A DNA stretch of 64,000 nucleotides from NCBI RefSeq assembly GCF_946151055.1, contig NZ_CAMGYZ010000005.1, positions 186,001-250,000 on the forward strand. Reading direction: 5' to 3'. The notes beneath the pieces were generated by a model. The model was not told the origin of the DNA. It made no database searches and saw only the letters and a list, made by a program, of their open reading frames with translations. This DNA comes from Bacillus sp. Marseille-Q3570. GTDB lineage: Bacteria; Bacillota; Bacilli; Bacillales; Fictibacillaceae. The position numbers were made by a program, and so were the translations under genes. This document shows, one piece after another, positions 25,873-34,428 of this stretch. Numbering within the stretch: the first letter of the stretch is position 1; the number at the start of each line of letters is the position of its first letter.

Positions 25873-28323
25873 ATGGCTTACCAACCAAAGTCTTACCGTA
25901 AGTTCATGGCCACTTCATTGTCAGCGGCTGTCGTAGCATCAGTAGCAGCACCAGTTGCTTCTCAAGCTGCAGAAAGCTTTACTGATGTACCAAGCGGTTC
26001 TTACTACGCAGATGCAGTAATGTACCTTACTTCTGAAGGTCATCTTAATGGATACGGAGACGGAACATTCAAACCAATGAATGACATCTCTCGTGCAGAA
26101 GCAGCAAAAGTACTTATGTCTGCAAAAGGTCTTGTTCCATCAGGAACTGAGAATTACTCAGATGTAAACTCTGGAAACTGGTTCTACGATGCAGTACGCG
26201 CAACTTCAAATGCTGGAATTTTTGAAGGATATGAAGGAAAGTTCAACCCTGAAGGAGAACTTACTCGTGAAGCGGCTGCTAAAATCATCGTTGAAGCTTA
26301 TGGTCTTACTGGCGGTGGAGCAACTCCATTCAAAGACGTAAGCGGATGGTCTGAATCTTACATTGAAGTAGCTTACAACAACGGAATCATCAAAGGTGTA
26401 ACTGATACTTCTTTTGATCCTAAAGCTAACGTAAAGCGTGCTGACTTCGCAGTAATGATCCACCGTGCGATCGAAGCAACAGCTGCTCCTGCAGTTACAA
26501 GCGTAAGTGCGATTAACGCTAAAGAGGTGGTTGTTAAGTTAAATAAAGCACTAGCGAGTGATACGACAGAAGCTGACTTACTAACTGCTTTTAGCTTAGA
26601 AGGTAAAACTGATAGTAAAGCAGTTCTTTCTACAGACAGAAAATCTGTAACTTATACTTTAGATAACACTGAAGTTTCTAATGCTACAGTAACAGTATTA
26701 CCTCTAGAAACAGCTGAAAAAGATTCTAATGGTGATGCTATTAAAACTAATAAGTTTGTTTCGGTCATGACATATAAAGATACAGTTGCTCCAACAGTAT
26801 CTGGAACTGACTATACTTATAATGCTGATGGAACTGCTAATGCAAAAGTTTCTTTCACTGAAGATATTTCTACAGCGGGTACAGTATCAATTAATGGTGT
26901 AGAAACAACTCCAACTGTTGGAGCTGACTCAATTACACTTTCTAATTTGGAAGTCGGAAAGAGTTACACTGTAGATATTGTAGGAGCTTACGATACAGCA
27001 ACTGCGCCTAATAAAGCTGAACATCTTACTTTATCGTTTACTGTACCATCTGAGACTGTAGATTCTGATGTTCCGACTGTTACTACTTCAGTAAATGGTA
27101 ACAAACTATCGCTAACTTTCTCTGAAGAAGTTACTAAAGGAATTGTAACTATTGGTGGGGTAAAAGTTGACACTAATGATCTTACAACTACTGACAATAA
27201 AACATTTACTGTAGATGTTCAAAAAGCAAATAGCGGATCTTACTTTAGTTCAAACACAAAGTTCTTTACATCTGAAGTAGTTGTTAAAGATTTCGCTGAC
27301 AAAGCAAAAACTCCTAACACAATGAAAGAAGTAAAGTTCAATGCAACATTTACAGCTGATACTACTGCTGCTTCTTTATCGAGTGCTTCAGCAAAAGCAG
27401 ATGGCACAATTATTTTAGAATTTAATGAAGAAGTATTGCCGAATACTGTAAATTCATTAACTGTTAAAACAATTGATGGGATTCAACAAACATCTAAATC
27501 ATTTGCAGTTGCAACTTCAAATCATGTAATCATTGATGGAAAGCCAGTTAAAAATAAGTTGGAATTAGTATTAGCTGATTCAACTAGTTTCGAAACAGGT
27601 AAGAACTATAACCTAGACGTTGCTGCTCAAGCAATATCTGACAACTATGACAATAAAAACTCAAAAGAAGTAAACTTTACAGTAGTTAGACCTGTTGCTG
27701 ATGGTGCTAAACCAGGAGCAGTTGTTACAACTACGATATCTGAAGATAATAATGTGATTGATATTACGTTTGCTGGTACACATAAAGATGGAATGAGTAA
27801 CTCTGCATTAAATACTTCTAACTATACCATCGGTGGTAAAGTTCTTCCATCTAATACTGATATCAAGTTCCTGAATGACAGAAACCATGTACAAATTACT
27901 TTGCCTGAATCTTTTGTTACAGTTAATGGAGATTACACTTTTAAAGCTTCGAACTTAACTGACCAGTTTGGAAATACACTTGCAAAAGATGAAAATACTG
28001 CTCAATTAACATTGGATGAAAACGTAGCTCCAACAGTGAAGTCTTCTCTGACTGTAAATGGAAGTAATGAACTAGTTGTAGACTTCTCAGAAGCAATTAA
28101 ATCTGTTGACTTAGATAGTGATGGCAACTTCTTTGAAGGAATTACTGTAAAAGTTAACGGTAAAGATGCTGGTTCAAGTTATGCAGTTGATGCTAATGGT
28201 GATTTGAAAGTTACTTTAACAGATGCAATCAATCTTTCAGATAGTGTGACAGTTGAATTTAAAGATGCTGAATTAACTGATAACATGAATAACCAATTGA
28301 AAGATGGAGTATCTAGCAAATAA
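25873..28323 (+). CDS. S-layer protein (probable major surface array subunit)
   Basis: An 816-residue precursor. Signal peptide runs to about residue 32 (PVASQA), three SLH modules cover about 34-205 (ISRAEA, LTREAA, VKRADF), then about 600 residues of Thr/Ser/Val-rich Ig-like repeats with the recurring pattern (L/V)-x-(F)-(S/N/T)-E-(E/D/A) found in SbsA/Big_5 Ig domains (LTFSEEV, LEFNEEV, VDFSEAI). This is the layout of Sap and EA1 of B. anthracis. The near-consensus promoter, long leader, GGGAGGAAATAC site and strong terminator all suggest very high expression. It is presumably exported by SecA2/SlaP (45-48 kb) and anchored through CsaB-modified polysaccharide. Confidence 0.93.
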   Translation: MAYQPKSYRKFMATSLSAAVVASVAAPVASQAAESFTDVPSGSYYADAVMYLTSEGHLNGYGDGTFKPMNDISRAEAAKVLMSAKGLVPSGTENYSDVNSGNWFYDAVRATSNAGIFEGYEGKFNPEGELTREAAAKIIVEAYGLTGGGATPFKDVSGWSESYIEVAYNNGIIKGVTDTSFDPKANVKRADFAVMIHRAIEATAAPAVTSVSAINAKEVVVKLNKALASDTTEADLLTAFSLEGKTDSKAVLSTDRKSVTYTLDNTEVSNATVTVLPLETAEKDSNGDAIKTNKFVSVMTYKDTVAPTVSGTDYTYNADGTANAKVSFTEDISTAGTVSINGVETTPTVGADSITLSNLEVGKSYTVDIVGAYDTATAPNKAEHLTLSFTVPSETVDSDVPTVTTSVNGNKLSLTFSEEVTKGIVTIGGVKVDTNDLTTTDNKTFTVDVQKANSGSYFSSNTKFFTSEVVVKDFADKAKTPNTMKEVKFNATFTADTTAASLSSASAKADGTIILEFNEEVLPNTVNSLTVKTIDGIQQTSKSFAVATSNHVIIDGKPVKNKLELVLADSTSFETGKNYNLDVAAQAISDNYDNKNSKEVNFTVVRPVADGAKPGAVVTTTISEDNNVIDITFAGTHKDGMSNSALNTSNYTIGGKVLPSNTDIKFLNDRNHVQITLPESFVTVNGDYTFKASNLTDQFGNTLAKDENTAQLTLDENVAPTVKSSLTVNGSNELVVDFSEAIKSVDLDSDGNFFEGITVKVNGKDAGSSYAVDANGDLKVTLTDAINLSDSVTVEFKDAELTDNMNNQLKDGVSSK

Positions 28324-28328
28324 TTAAA

Positions 28329-28370
28329 TTAAAAGCTAATCTGGTAACTTATCAGATTAGCTTTTATTGG
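28329..28370 (+). terminator. Strong intrinsic terminator of the S-layer gene
   Basis: AAAAGCTAATCTG / CAGATTAGCTTTT, a 13-base stem followed by a T-rich tail, directly after the stop codon. Confidence 0.9.
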
Positions 28371-28429
28371 TTAAATAGAAAAAATATGAATTTAAACAGT
28401 TTGCTATGTTCACTTCAAAATATATCAAA

Positions 28430-28472
28430 AAGAACCTGAGTTTGGAGGTTATATTTCCACTCAGGTTCTTAT
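28430..28472 (-). terminator. Intrinsic terminator
   Basis: AAGAACCTGAGT / ACTCAGGTTCTT stem with a T run on the minus-strand side (and ATTTT on the other). It ends the gene at 28474-29940. Confidence 0.85.
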
Positions 28473-28473
28473 T

Positions 28474-29940
28474 TTATCTCATTCTATACTCTTCATTCAT
28501 CGATCGTACTAGAAAGACTGCAAACTGTTCTCTAGTCACGTTTTGTAGTGGTCCAAAGGTGGTTGCTGTCATTCCGTCAGTTATACCAGCGTGATACAGT
28601 CGGTTGATGGCATCAGAGTACCATTTTCCATCAGGTACGTCAGTGAACGGATGTTTTGATGATGTATCTGGAAACTCATAAAGTCTTTGCAAGACGACAG
28701 CCATTTCCCGGCGTGTCAGGGTAGCATTCGGATTGAACTCTGTTTCAGAAACTCCATTGAACAAACCTTCATCAACTGCAGCAGCAATGTCTTTATAATA
28801 TTGATAATCCTCAGGTACATCAGTGAATCCAGGATCCGGTCTATTTTCTAGAGAGACGTGGTTTGCCCGATTAAGCAGCAATACAGCTTGCCAACGGGTC
28901 AATTCTTGTTCTAAACCGAACTTTCCATCTCCAATTCCTAAGAGGATACTCCGATCATATAAATAGTAGATTTCTTCTTCAGCATAATGCCCGATTGGTA
29001 CGTCATTAAAATTGAACTTCAGATAACTTGATGCAACATATCCAGTGGTTCCATCTTTTCGTTTTATAGGATACCATACGAAATGATTCTTTCTATTCTT
29101 AACTTCTTCGTATATATATGCTCCTGTAATCTTTACCACTTCACCAGCGCTTAACTTTCCTTTAGAAGTACTATCGGTAGTGGGACCAGTTCTTACATTA
29201 ACAGTAGATGTAGCTTTTGCTTCATAACCTTTTTGGAAATGATGTCGTGATTTAGTCAAAGGTAGATCAAAATCGTAGTTCATTGTTACAAATTCAATGT
29301 TATCGTCGCTATTACTATCGTATTCAAAATCGTCCCGTGTAAACGGTAAATTCTTTAATTCTACCAAATTGAAGTTTTCAATAATATTGAAAATTTTCTC
29401 CTGGTAAGCATTTGTGTTTTTCTCGCCCGTTGCCTGTACTATTGGACTGTTGACAGGTTTTGTACCGTTGTACGCCATAACAGCGAAATACCAGTGTTCA
29501 ATGACATCACTTTCGCCACCATTTATGGTCGGTAAGTCGGCTCGTTCAAACATGTAATCTAGTATCTCTACACCAGATTGAATGTTGTAGAGTATATCGT
29601 TCTTCAATCGATCTTCATCATAGTTAGCTTTGTTTGTAATTTGCATGATGCCTATACCGTTGTCATCAGTGATAATGACTTCACCATTTTCATCAAAATG
29701 TTTCCAGTCTCCACTTTCACCCTCTGCAATTGCTTTAACGATTTCAGGTGGAATATTGTTAGCTAATGCTGTTTCTGTTAATAGACAATTCATAGTTTGA
29801 TAATCCGGGTTGACACCTTGTACTGGTTCGTATTCACATTTAATAGGTATATCTTCTGCTGCCTTTACATTTACATTGGTGATTATAAACAAAGCGAAAA
29901 CAATGGTAAATCCAGTTAATACTTTACTAAAATGTCTCAA
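28474..29940 (-). CDS. SLH-anchored lytic transglycosylase-like protein with SH3 domain
   Basis: A 488-residue precursor starting at TTG (AGGGGG 11 bases upstream; the nearer ATG runs into a stop). Signal peptide ends VKA. A lysozyme-like SLT domain (about 45-190) carries the glutamate in AEGESG (Glu75) and GIGIMQIT. An SH3b domain (VNVRTGPTTDSTSKG, about 240-312) and three SLH modules (about 315-485) follow. Predicted to cleave the glycan backbone between MurNAc and GlcNAc. It is convergent with the S-layer gene and has its own terminator. Confidence 0.9.
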   Translation of the reverse strand: MRHFSKVLTGFTIVFALFIITNVNVKAAEDIPIKCEYEPVQGVNPDYQTMNCLLTETALANNIPPEIVKAIAEGESGDWKHFDENGEVIITDDNGIGIMQITNKANYDEDRLKNDILYNIQSGVEILDYMFERADLPTINGGESDVIEHWYFAVMAYNGTKPVNSPIVQATGEKNTNAYQEKIFNIIENFNLVELKNLPFTRDDFEYDSNSDDNIEFVTMNYDFDLPLTKSRHHFQKGYEAKATSTVNVRTGPTTDSTSKGKLSAGEVVKITGAYIYEEVKNRKNHFVWYPIKRKDGTTGYVASSYLKFNFNDVPIGHYAEEEIYYLYDRSILLGIGDGKFGLEQELTRWQAVLLLNRANHVSLENRPDPGFTDVPEDYQYYKDIAAAVDEGLFNGVSETEFNPNATLTRREMAVVLQRLYEFPDTSSKHPFTDVPDGKWYSDAINRLYHAGITDGMTATTFGPLQNVTREQFAVFLVRSMNEEYRMR

Positions 29941-30176
29941 GCGATACTCATCCCCCTAGTTAGTTTGAAAAATAAAACTTAATTTCCATATTATAACTTA
30001 TAATTTGTATATTATCACATCCCTTGTAATCTCCCAACCTATTAGGTAAAGATAGGAAATTAGATGGAAAATTACAGATTTCTTTGTAAGGAGATAAAGT
30101 TATATTCCATTTCAGGGAGAACCATCATATAAATTTTACTTGTATTAGAACAAAAGTATGAAAAAAAGGACAAATA

Positions 30177-30204
30177 TTGACAAAAAACCATGGTATAGTA
30201 TCAT
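30177..30204 (+). promoter_or_regulatory. Sigma-A-type promoter
   Basis: TTGACA (30177-30182), 16-base spacer, TATCAT (30199-30204). It is positioned so that transcription starts just before the riboswitch aptamer. Confidence 0.7.
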
Positions 30205-30224
30205 TGTAATAGTACTAATTATCT

Positions 30225-30308
30225 GAAAAAGGCAAAACCAGTGAAAGCTGGTGACGCAAAGCTACGGGTCTAAGGCACTATATCGTGCTAGGATCGCCGG
30301 GTTACCAG
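30225..30308 (+). ncRNA. Cyclic-di-GMP-I riboswitch (GEMM-I)
   Basis: The conserved core of the class is present in order: AAAGGCAAAACCAG, a GAAA tetraloop closed by CCAG/CTGG, TGACGCAAAGC, then GGGTCTAAGGCAC, the second hairpin arm with TCGTGCTAGGATCGCC, and GGGTTACC. The tetraloop and its receptor-like segment, and the G/C contact positions expected for c-di-GMP binding, are visible. An intrinsic terminator follows at 30341, so control is probably by transcription termination. Ligand direction (ON or OFF) cannot be told by eye. Confidence 0.93.
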
Positions 30309-30340
30309 TAAAAAATAATTTTACTGTATGCCTTGGCCTT

Positions 30341-30376
30341 GCATGTCTTTTTCATGCAAGGCTTTTTTATTTTTTA
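30341..30376 (+). terminator. Riboswitch expression-platform terminator
   Basis: CCTTGCATG / CATGCAAGG stem followed by CTTTTTTATTTTTT, between the aptamer and the ribosome binding site. A smaller hairpin (CAGTAAAA / TTTTACTG, 30306-30327) lies between the aptamer and the terminator and may take part in switching. Confidence 0.9.
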
Positions 30377-30388
30377 GGGGGGATTGGT

Positions 30389-33300
30389 TTGAAGGGAATA
30401 TTTAATGGAGTGATGGCAGCCTTACTTCTGTTAGGGACAGTATTGGGTTATCCATTCTCAAAAGCTAATGCGATTGAAACGGAGCAAACATTATCAATCA
30501 ACTCACAGTTGATAGATTGGGTACTGGATGATGGAAATTCAAACATCTATGCAATTACTGAGGAAGGTAATCTATTGGTTATTTCCAGAAACACATTCGA
30601 AATAACTAAGACGATCAACTTTGGAACTGGATTAAGTGATTTAGATTTAATTGGAGACACACTTTACGTAGCAATGCTGGATCAAAACAAGGTGGAAATG
30701 GTTAATCTTTCAACTTTTACAGTTGATGAAACACAAACAATCTCATTGACACAATCACCATACAGTATTGAGGTTATAGATGAGAAATTATATTATGCCT
30801 ACGATCAACATAGTGAAATCCGAATTGTAGATCTGACAACTCAAGAAGAAACCGCATTAGATATTGGTGAAGATTCGTCATCTGACACGTTTTATAACCC
30901 CGATCTAGTAACTAATGAATCAGGAATCTTATATATAGCGGAATCAGGATCATCTGGTTCAAATATTTATAAAGTATCTTTAGATTCGAATACGATTATT
31001 TCGGAATCTACTTACGATACAGGTTATGGATTTCCTTCACCAGAGAGGAAATTGTTACTTGATAATAATGAAGCTTTTTATGCAGGAAAAAGTTTAGCAC
31101 AAGATAATTTAGAAGTCATTAATGGTACATATAAACATGATTACCATGTAGAAACGGTATTAGATGTGACGGAACATTTTGTTCTGACTAATAATGCAAT
31201 TTACGACCGAAACGAATATTTTAAGGTAGAAATGCTTCCTTTCGAGACAGAATATATACTTGTACCTTCGATGACAGAAGTTTATCTGTTTGATGCTGAC
31301 AACATGAGTATACATAAAAAGAGTTATGCTTTACCTACATCTTTAACTGTTCAACAATACCCAGTTCAAAATCAGAAGGTAACACTGAATCAAGATCTTA
31401 CTGATTGGGTTTTGGACGAAACTAACGAAAAAATTTATGCTATTTCAGAAGGTACCAATAAACTATTAACAATCGATGCAGCAACCTTAGAAGTTAAAAA
31501 AGAACAAACTGTAGGATCTTTTCCATCGGATATTGACCTAGTGGATGGAAAACTTTTCATTGCGGATTTCGGTAGTACATATATTACGGTTATCGATATA
31601 AGTACTGGTATTGAATCAAATATCTTAACCAAACAAAATCCATATCGAATTGCAACCGATGGCCAAACCTTATTTTATGTAATGGAAGATCAATGGACAG
31701 ATGTCTATAAAATCAATATAGCTGATAATATTGAAACCGTAATTGCAGAAGGATTAGCTACAAACGAATATAGTTTTTTTGCGCCGGATATTGAATATGA
31801 TAGTACAAAAAATACTCTTTACATTGGAGAATCTGATTCTTCAGGGTCTCATCTGTATGCATTGAACACAAATGATATCCTAGACGTTCGAAAAACAGAT
31901 TATGATGATGGCTATGGTTTCAATGTGTCTATGCGTAATGTTGTACTAGATGGTGAACATATTTATTACGCACAACAAAAAATATCGGAAGCAGACCTTA
32001 CGAATGAATTATGGAATTACAACGAAAATATTCTAAATGTATCTAGTAATTATATAATTTCTTCAACAGGTGTTTATTCGAAATTAACAAATTCTAAAGA
32101 CGCTTCATTCCCTTATGAAATCTCACTTGCTTCAATCAATGCTGCTGAGAACGTATTCTTGTATGCTCCAGAGAACCAATCGATTTATAAGTTTAATAGC
32201 GTGCAAGATATTATCGATGGCAAGCCTGAAAATTTACAAGCTGTTATGAATACAGATGACAGTTTCCAACTAAGCTGGGATAACATGACTGCAGATTATT
32301 ATCAGGTATCCTATAACACTGGAGAATCAACAGATGATCAGCTTCTAATCTCAAATGAAATAGTGGATAACCAACTTACTTTAAGTGAAGATGAATATAA
32401 TAAATGGGCTGGACAAACCATTACGTTCTCTGTTCAATCTATTATTGGAACGTACACATCGGAGAAAACTACAGCAAGCTATACATTTGCTCCAGTAACA
32501 CCGACTAATTTTACAGTCGTCAAGGATCTTGACAATAATTTATTGTTCGCCTGGGACGCGGTTACCACTGATTACTACAAGTTATTTTATAAAACTACTA
32601 GCATGAACGAGTTTCTACCTATAGATGATACTCAACTGACAGATCTTCAATTTACTTTTGCTGAAGCGGATCATCAGCAATTGGTCGGGGAGGCAGTAAC
32701 ATTTGGCCTTCAGGCATATGCTGGAGAAAAGACTTCGGAAATGGCGACATTTGATTTTTCAATTGAAGAACCTCTTATCGAGGAACCAGCTGAAGAAGAA
32801 CCTCCTCCACCAACAGATGGAGAAACTGTCGGTGATACTGAAACTCCAAGAGAGGACAATACAACACCTGATAGTGGAGAAGATACTACAAGCGATGAGG
32901 AAGCTTCCAATAATGATTCCGTGAATGAGCCTTCCGATTTGTTTGATTTAGACAACGCGAAAATTGTCAGACGCATCACGACGTATCAACGTCTCTATGA
33001 ATATAAAGAGAATGTAGAAGACATAGCATTGAACCTTCATGAAAGCTTGATCAAAGAAATGAATGAGACAGGCGATGAAGATTTCTATATCGAGACACAA
33101 TTAGGATCATTTAAGCTTCCGATCAATACGATTGATGCTTATACAGATGATGAAAATTCTTATATCCAGGTAAGTATCAAAAAAGTGGCTGAAGAGATCA
33201 CACAGAACCTGGAGGAAATTGCGAAAGATCATTTCTTTGAATTGATCAGTCAGCCTATTGATTTTTCCTTACAAATCGTTGAAAATGGAACCTCCACAAC

Positions 33301-34072
33301 TGTAACTTCATATGGTGATCAATTTGTCGAACGTAGAATTCCAATAAATAACCCGTCAGACCTGGATGATATGATGGTTGTGGTACTGGATCCTGTTAAT
33401 AAAACTTATCAATCTGTACCAACCACGATTGAACAGGATGAAAACGGCCAGTATTGGGCGATCTTCCATCGAAATGGGAACAGCATCTATGCTCTTGTAA
33501 AAACATCTGAAAAACAATTTGAAGATGTGGGTGATCATTGGGCAAAAGGTGATATTGAAGACCTGGTTTCCAAAATGATCGTCAAAGGTGTGAATGATAA
33601 GGAGTTTGAACCAGAAAGGTCAGTCAACCGAGCTGAATTTGCAGCAATGATTACACGTTCTTTAGGGCTTCTTTCCAATAAGGACGGAAATCAAAATGTA
33701 TTTTCGGATGTGGAAAGTTCGGAATGGTATAACGAGGCAATCTATGCAGCTCATGATTCCAGCTTAATCTACGGATATGAAGAAGGTACCTTCAAGCCAT
33801 TGAATACATTAACTCGTGAAGAGATGATTACGATGGTAATCCGTGGTCTTGAGTTAGTAAACGGTGAACAGTCACCAGACTTAACGTTATTGTCATCATA
33901 CAATGATGGAAGTGAAGTAGGCGAGTGGGCAAAAGAGAGACTTGCCATCGCAATTGATCAACAGATTGTCAACGGTAAAACTGCTGAGGTCCTCGCACCT
34001 AAAGATACGGTAACACGTGCAGAAGCAGCAACAGTGATAAACAGATTACTAACACAACTTCAATTCTATTAA
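30389..34072 (+). CDS. Large SLH surface protein with twin beta-propeller-like and FN3-like domains
   Basis: About 1227 residues. The frame is open from 30251, but that region is the riboswitch and terminator. The TTG at 30389 has AGGGGGG 6 bases upstream and yields a signal peptide (to SKANA). Two homologous regions of about 300 residues (about 30-345 and 345-615) carry YVTN/propeller-like strands and shared DWVLD and GYGF motifs. Two FN3-like units, a Pro/Glu/Thr-rich linker (about 790-845), a domain common before SLH in Firmicutes (RNGNSIYALV), and three C-terminal SLH modules (1045-1225) follow. Probable adhesin or matrix factor; expression is under c-di-GMP control. Confidence 0.9.
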   Translation: MKGIFNGVMAALLLLGTVLGYPFSKANAIETEQTLSINSQLIDWVLDDGNSNIYAITEEGNLLVISRNTFEITKTINFGTGLSDLDLIGDTLYVAMLDQNKVEMVNLSTFTVDETQTISLTQSPYSIEVIDEKLYYAYDQHSEIRIVDLTTQEETALDIGEDSSSDTFYNPDLVTNESGILYIAESGSSGSNIYKVSLDSNTIISESTYDTGYGFPSPERKLLLDNNEAFYAGKSLAQDNLEVINGTYKHDYHVETVLDVTEHFVLTNNAIYDRNEYFKVEMLPFETEYILVPSMTEVYLFDADNMSIHKKSYALPTSLTVQQYPVQNQKVTLNQDLTDWVLDETNEKIYAISEGTNKLLTIDAATLEVKKEQTVGSFPSDIDLVDGKLFIADFGSTYITVIDISTGIESNILTKQNPYRIATDGQTLFYVMEDQWTDVYKINIADNIETVIAEGLATNEYSFFAPDIEYDSTKNTLYIGESDSSGSHLYALNTNDILDVRKTDYDDGYGFNVSMRNVVLDGEHIYYAQQKISEADLTNELWNYNENILNVSSNYIISSTGVYSKLTNSKDASFPYEISLASINAAENVFLYAPENQSIYKFNSVQDIIDGKPENLQAVMNTDDSFQLSWDNMTADYYQVSYNTGESTDDQLLISNEIVDNQLTLSEDEYNKWAGQTITFSVQSIIGTYTSEKTTASYTFAPVTPTNFTVVKDLDNNLLFAWDAVTTDYYKLFYKTTSMNEFLPIDDTQLTDLQFTFAEADHQQLVGEAVTFGLQAYAGEKTSEMATFDFSIEEPLIEEPAEEEPPPPTDGETVGDTETPREDNTTPDSGEDTTSDEEASNNDSVNEPSDLFDLDNAKIVRRITTYQRLYEYKENVEDIALNLHESLIKEMNETGDEDFYIETQLGSFKLPINTIDAYTDDENSYIQVSIKKVAEEITQNLEEIAKDHFFELISQPIDFSLQIVENGTSTTVTSYGDQFVERRIPINNPSDLDDMMVVVLDPVNKTYQSVPTTIEQDENGQYWAIFHRNGNSIYALVKTSEKQFEDVGDHWAKGDIEDLVSKMIVKGVNDKEFEPERSVNRAEFAAMITRSLGLLSNKDGNQNVFSDVESSEWYNEAIYAAHDSSLIYGYEEGTFKPLNTLTREEMITMVIRGLELVNGEQSPDLTLLSSYNDGSEVGEWAKERLAIAIDQQIVNGKTAEVLAPKDTVTRAEAATVINRLLTQLQFY

Positions 34073-34078
34073 ATAATG

Positions 34079-34113
34079 AAAGACCTCCGTCAAAAATTGA
34101 TGGAGGTCTTTTT
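34079..34113. terminator. Intrinsic terminator
   Basis: AAAGACCTCCGTC / GATGGAGGTCTTTTT stem-loop after the large SLH protein gene. Confidence 0.88.
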
Positions 34114-34179
34114 CCATAAATCCCATATAATCGTTCCGGAAAACGGGAATATTTGTTAAAATGAATAGTGTAGAATACT

Positions 34180-34416
34180 TCATTTATTCCTAAGCTTTTT
34201 CAATAACTCTTCAGCTTTCTTACGCGCTCTTTTCGTTTCATCTACTAGAATACGATAATGTTGTTCCCCGTCTTTAGGCTGTTCTTCAACAATATCACCT
34301 TCTGCAATTTCTTCAGGAAAATATTTCAGAGGTACTTCTTTCTGAATGGATTCGTCTCCTTTTTTCAAAAGGATCGCCAATTCACCTTCAAACCGATCTA
34401 TCGTATATCGATTCAT
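34180..34416 (-). CDS. DUF3006 family protein
   Basis: A 78-residue cytoplasmic protein beginning MNRYTIDRFEGELAIL, the signature of DUF3006, with a charged C-terminal helix. It has AGAGGTG 7 bases upstream. It starts 12 bases after the stop of the SLH-MBL-HhH gene and is surely in the same operon. DUF3006 genes often accompany ComEC-like metallo-beta-lactamase genes in Firmicutes, which matches this context. Function unknown. Confidence 0.88.
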   Translation of the reverse strand: MNRYTIDRFEGELAILLKKGDESIQKEVPLKYFPEEIAEGDIVEEQPKDGEQHYRILVDETKRARKKAEELLKKLRNK

Positions 34417-34428
34417 GATTCAACACCT

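Larger units (their letters stand above)
29941..30388. other. Regulatory intergenic region with riboswitch
   Basis: The 448 bases upstream of the large SLH protein. The right part holds, in order, a sigma-A promoter, a c-di-GMP-I riboswitch aptamer, an intrinsic terminator and the ribosome binding site. The left 200 bases are AT-rich, and I see no gene there. Confidence 0.8.

Noticed and set aside
30251-30388. N-terminal extension of the large SLH protein
   Set aside because: The frame is open, but it translates the riboswitch and terminator. The TTG at 30389 has the ribosome site and begins the signal peptide.
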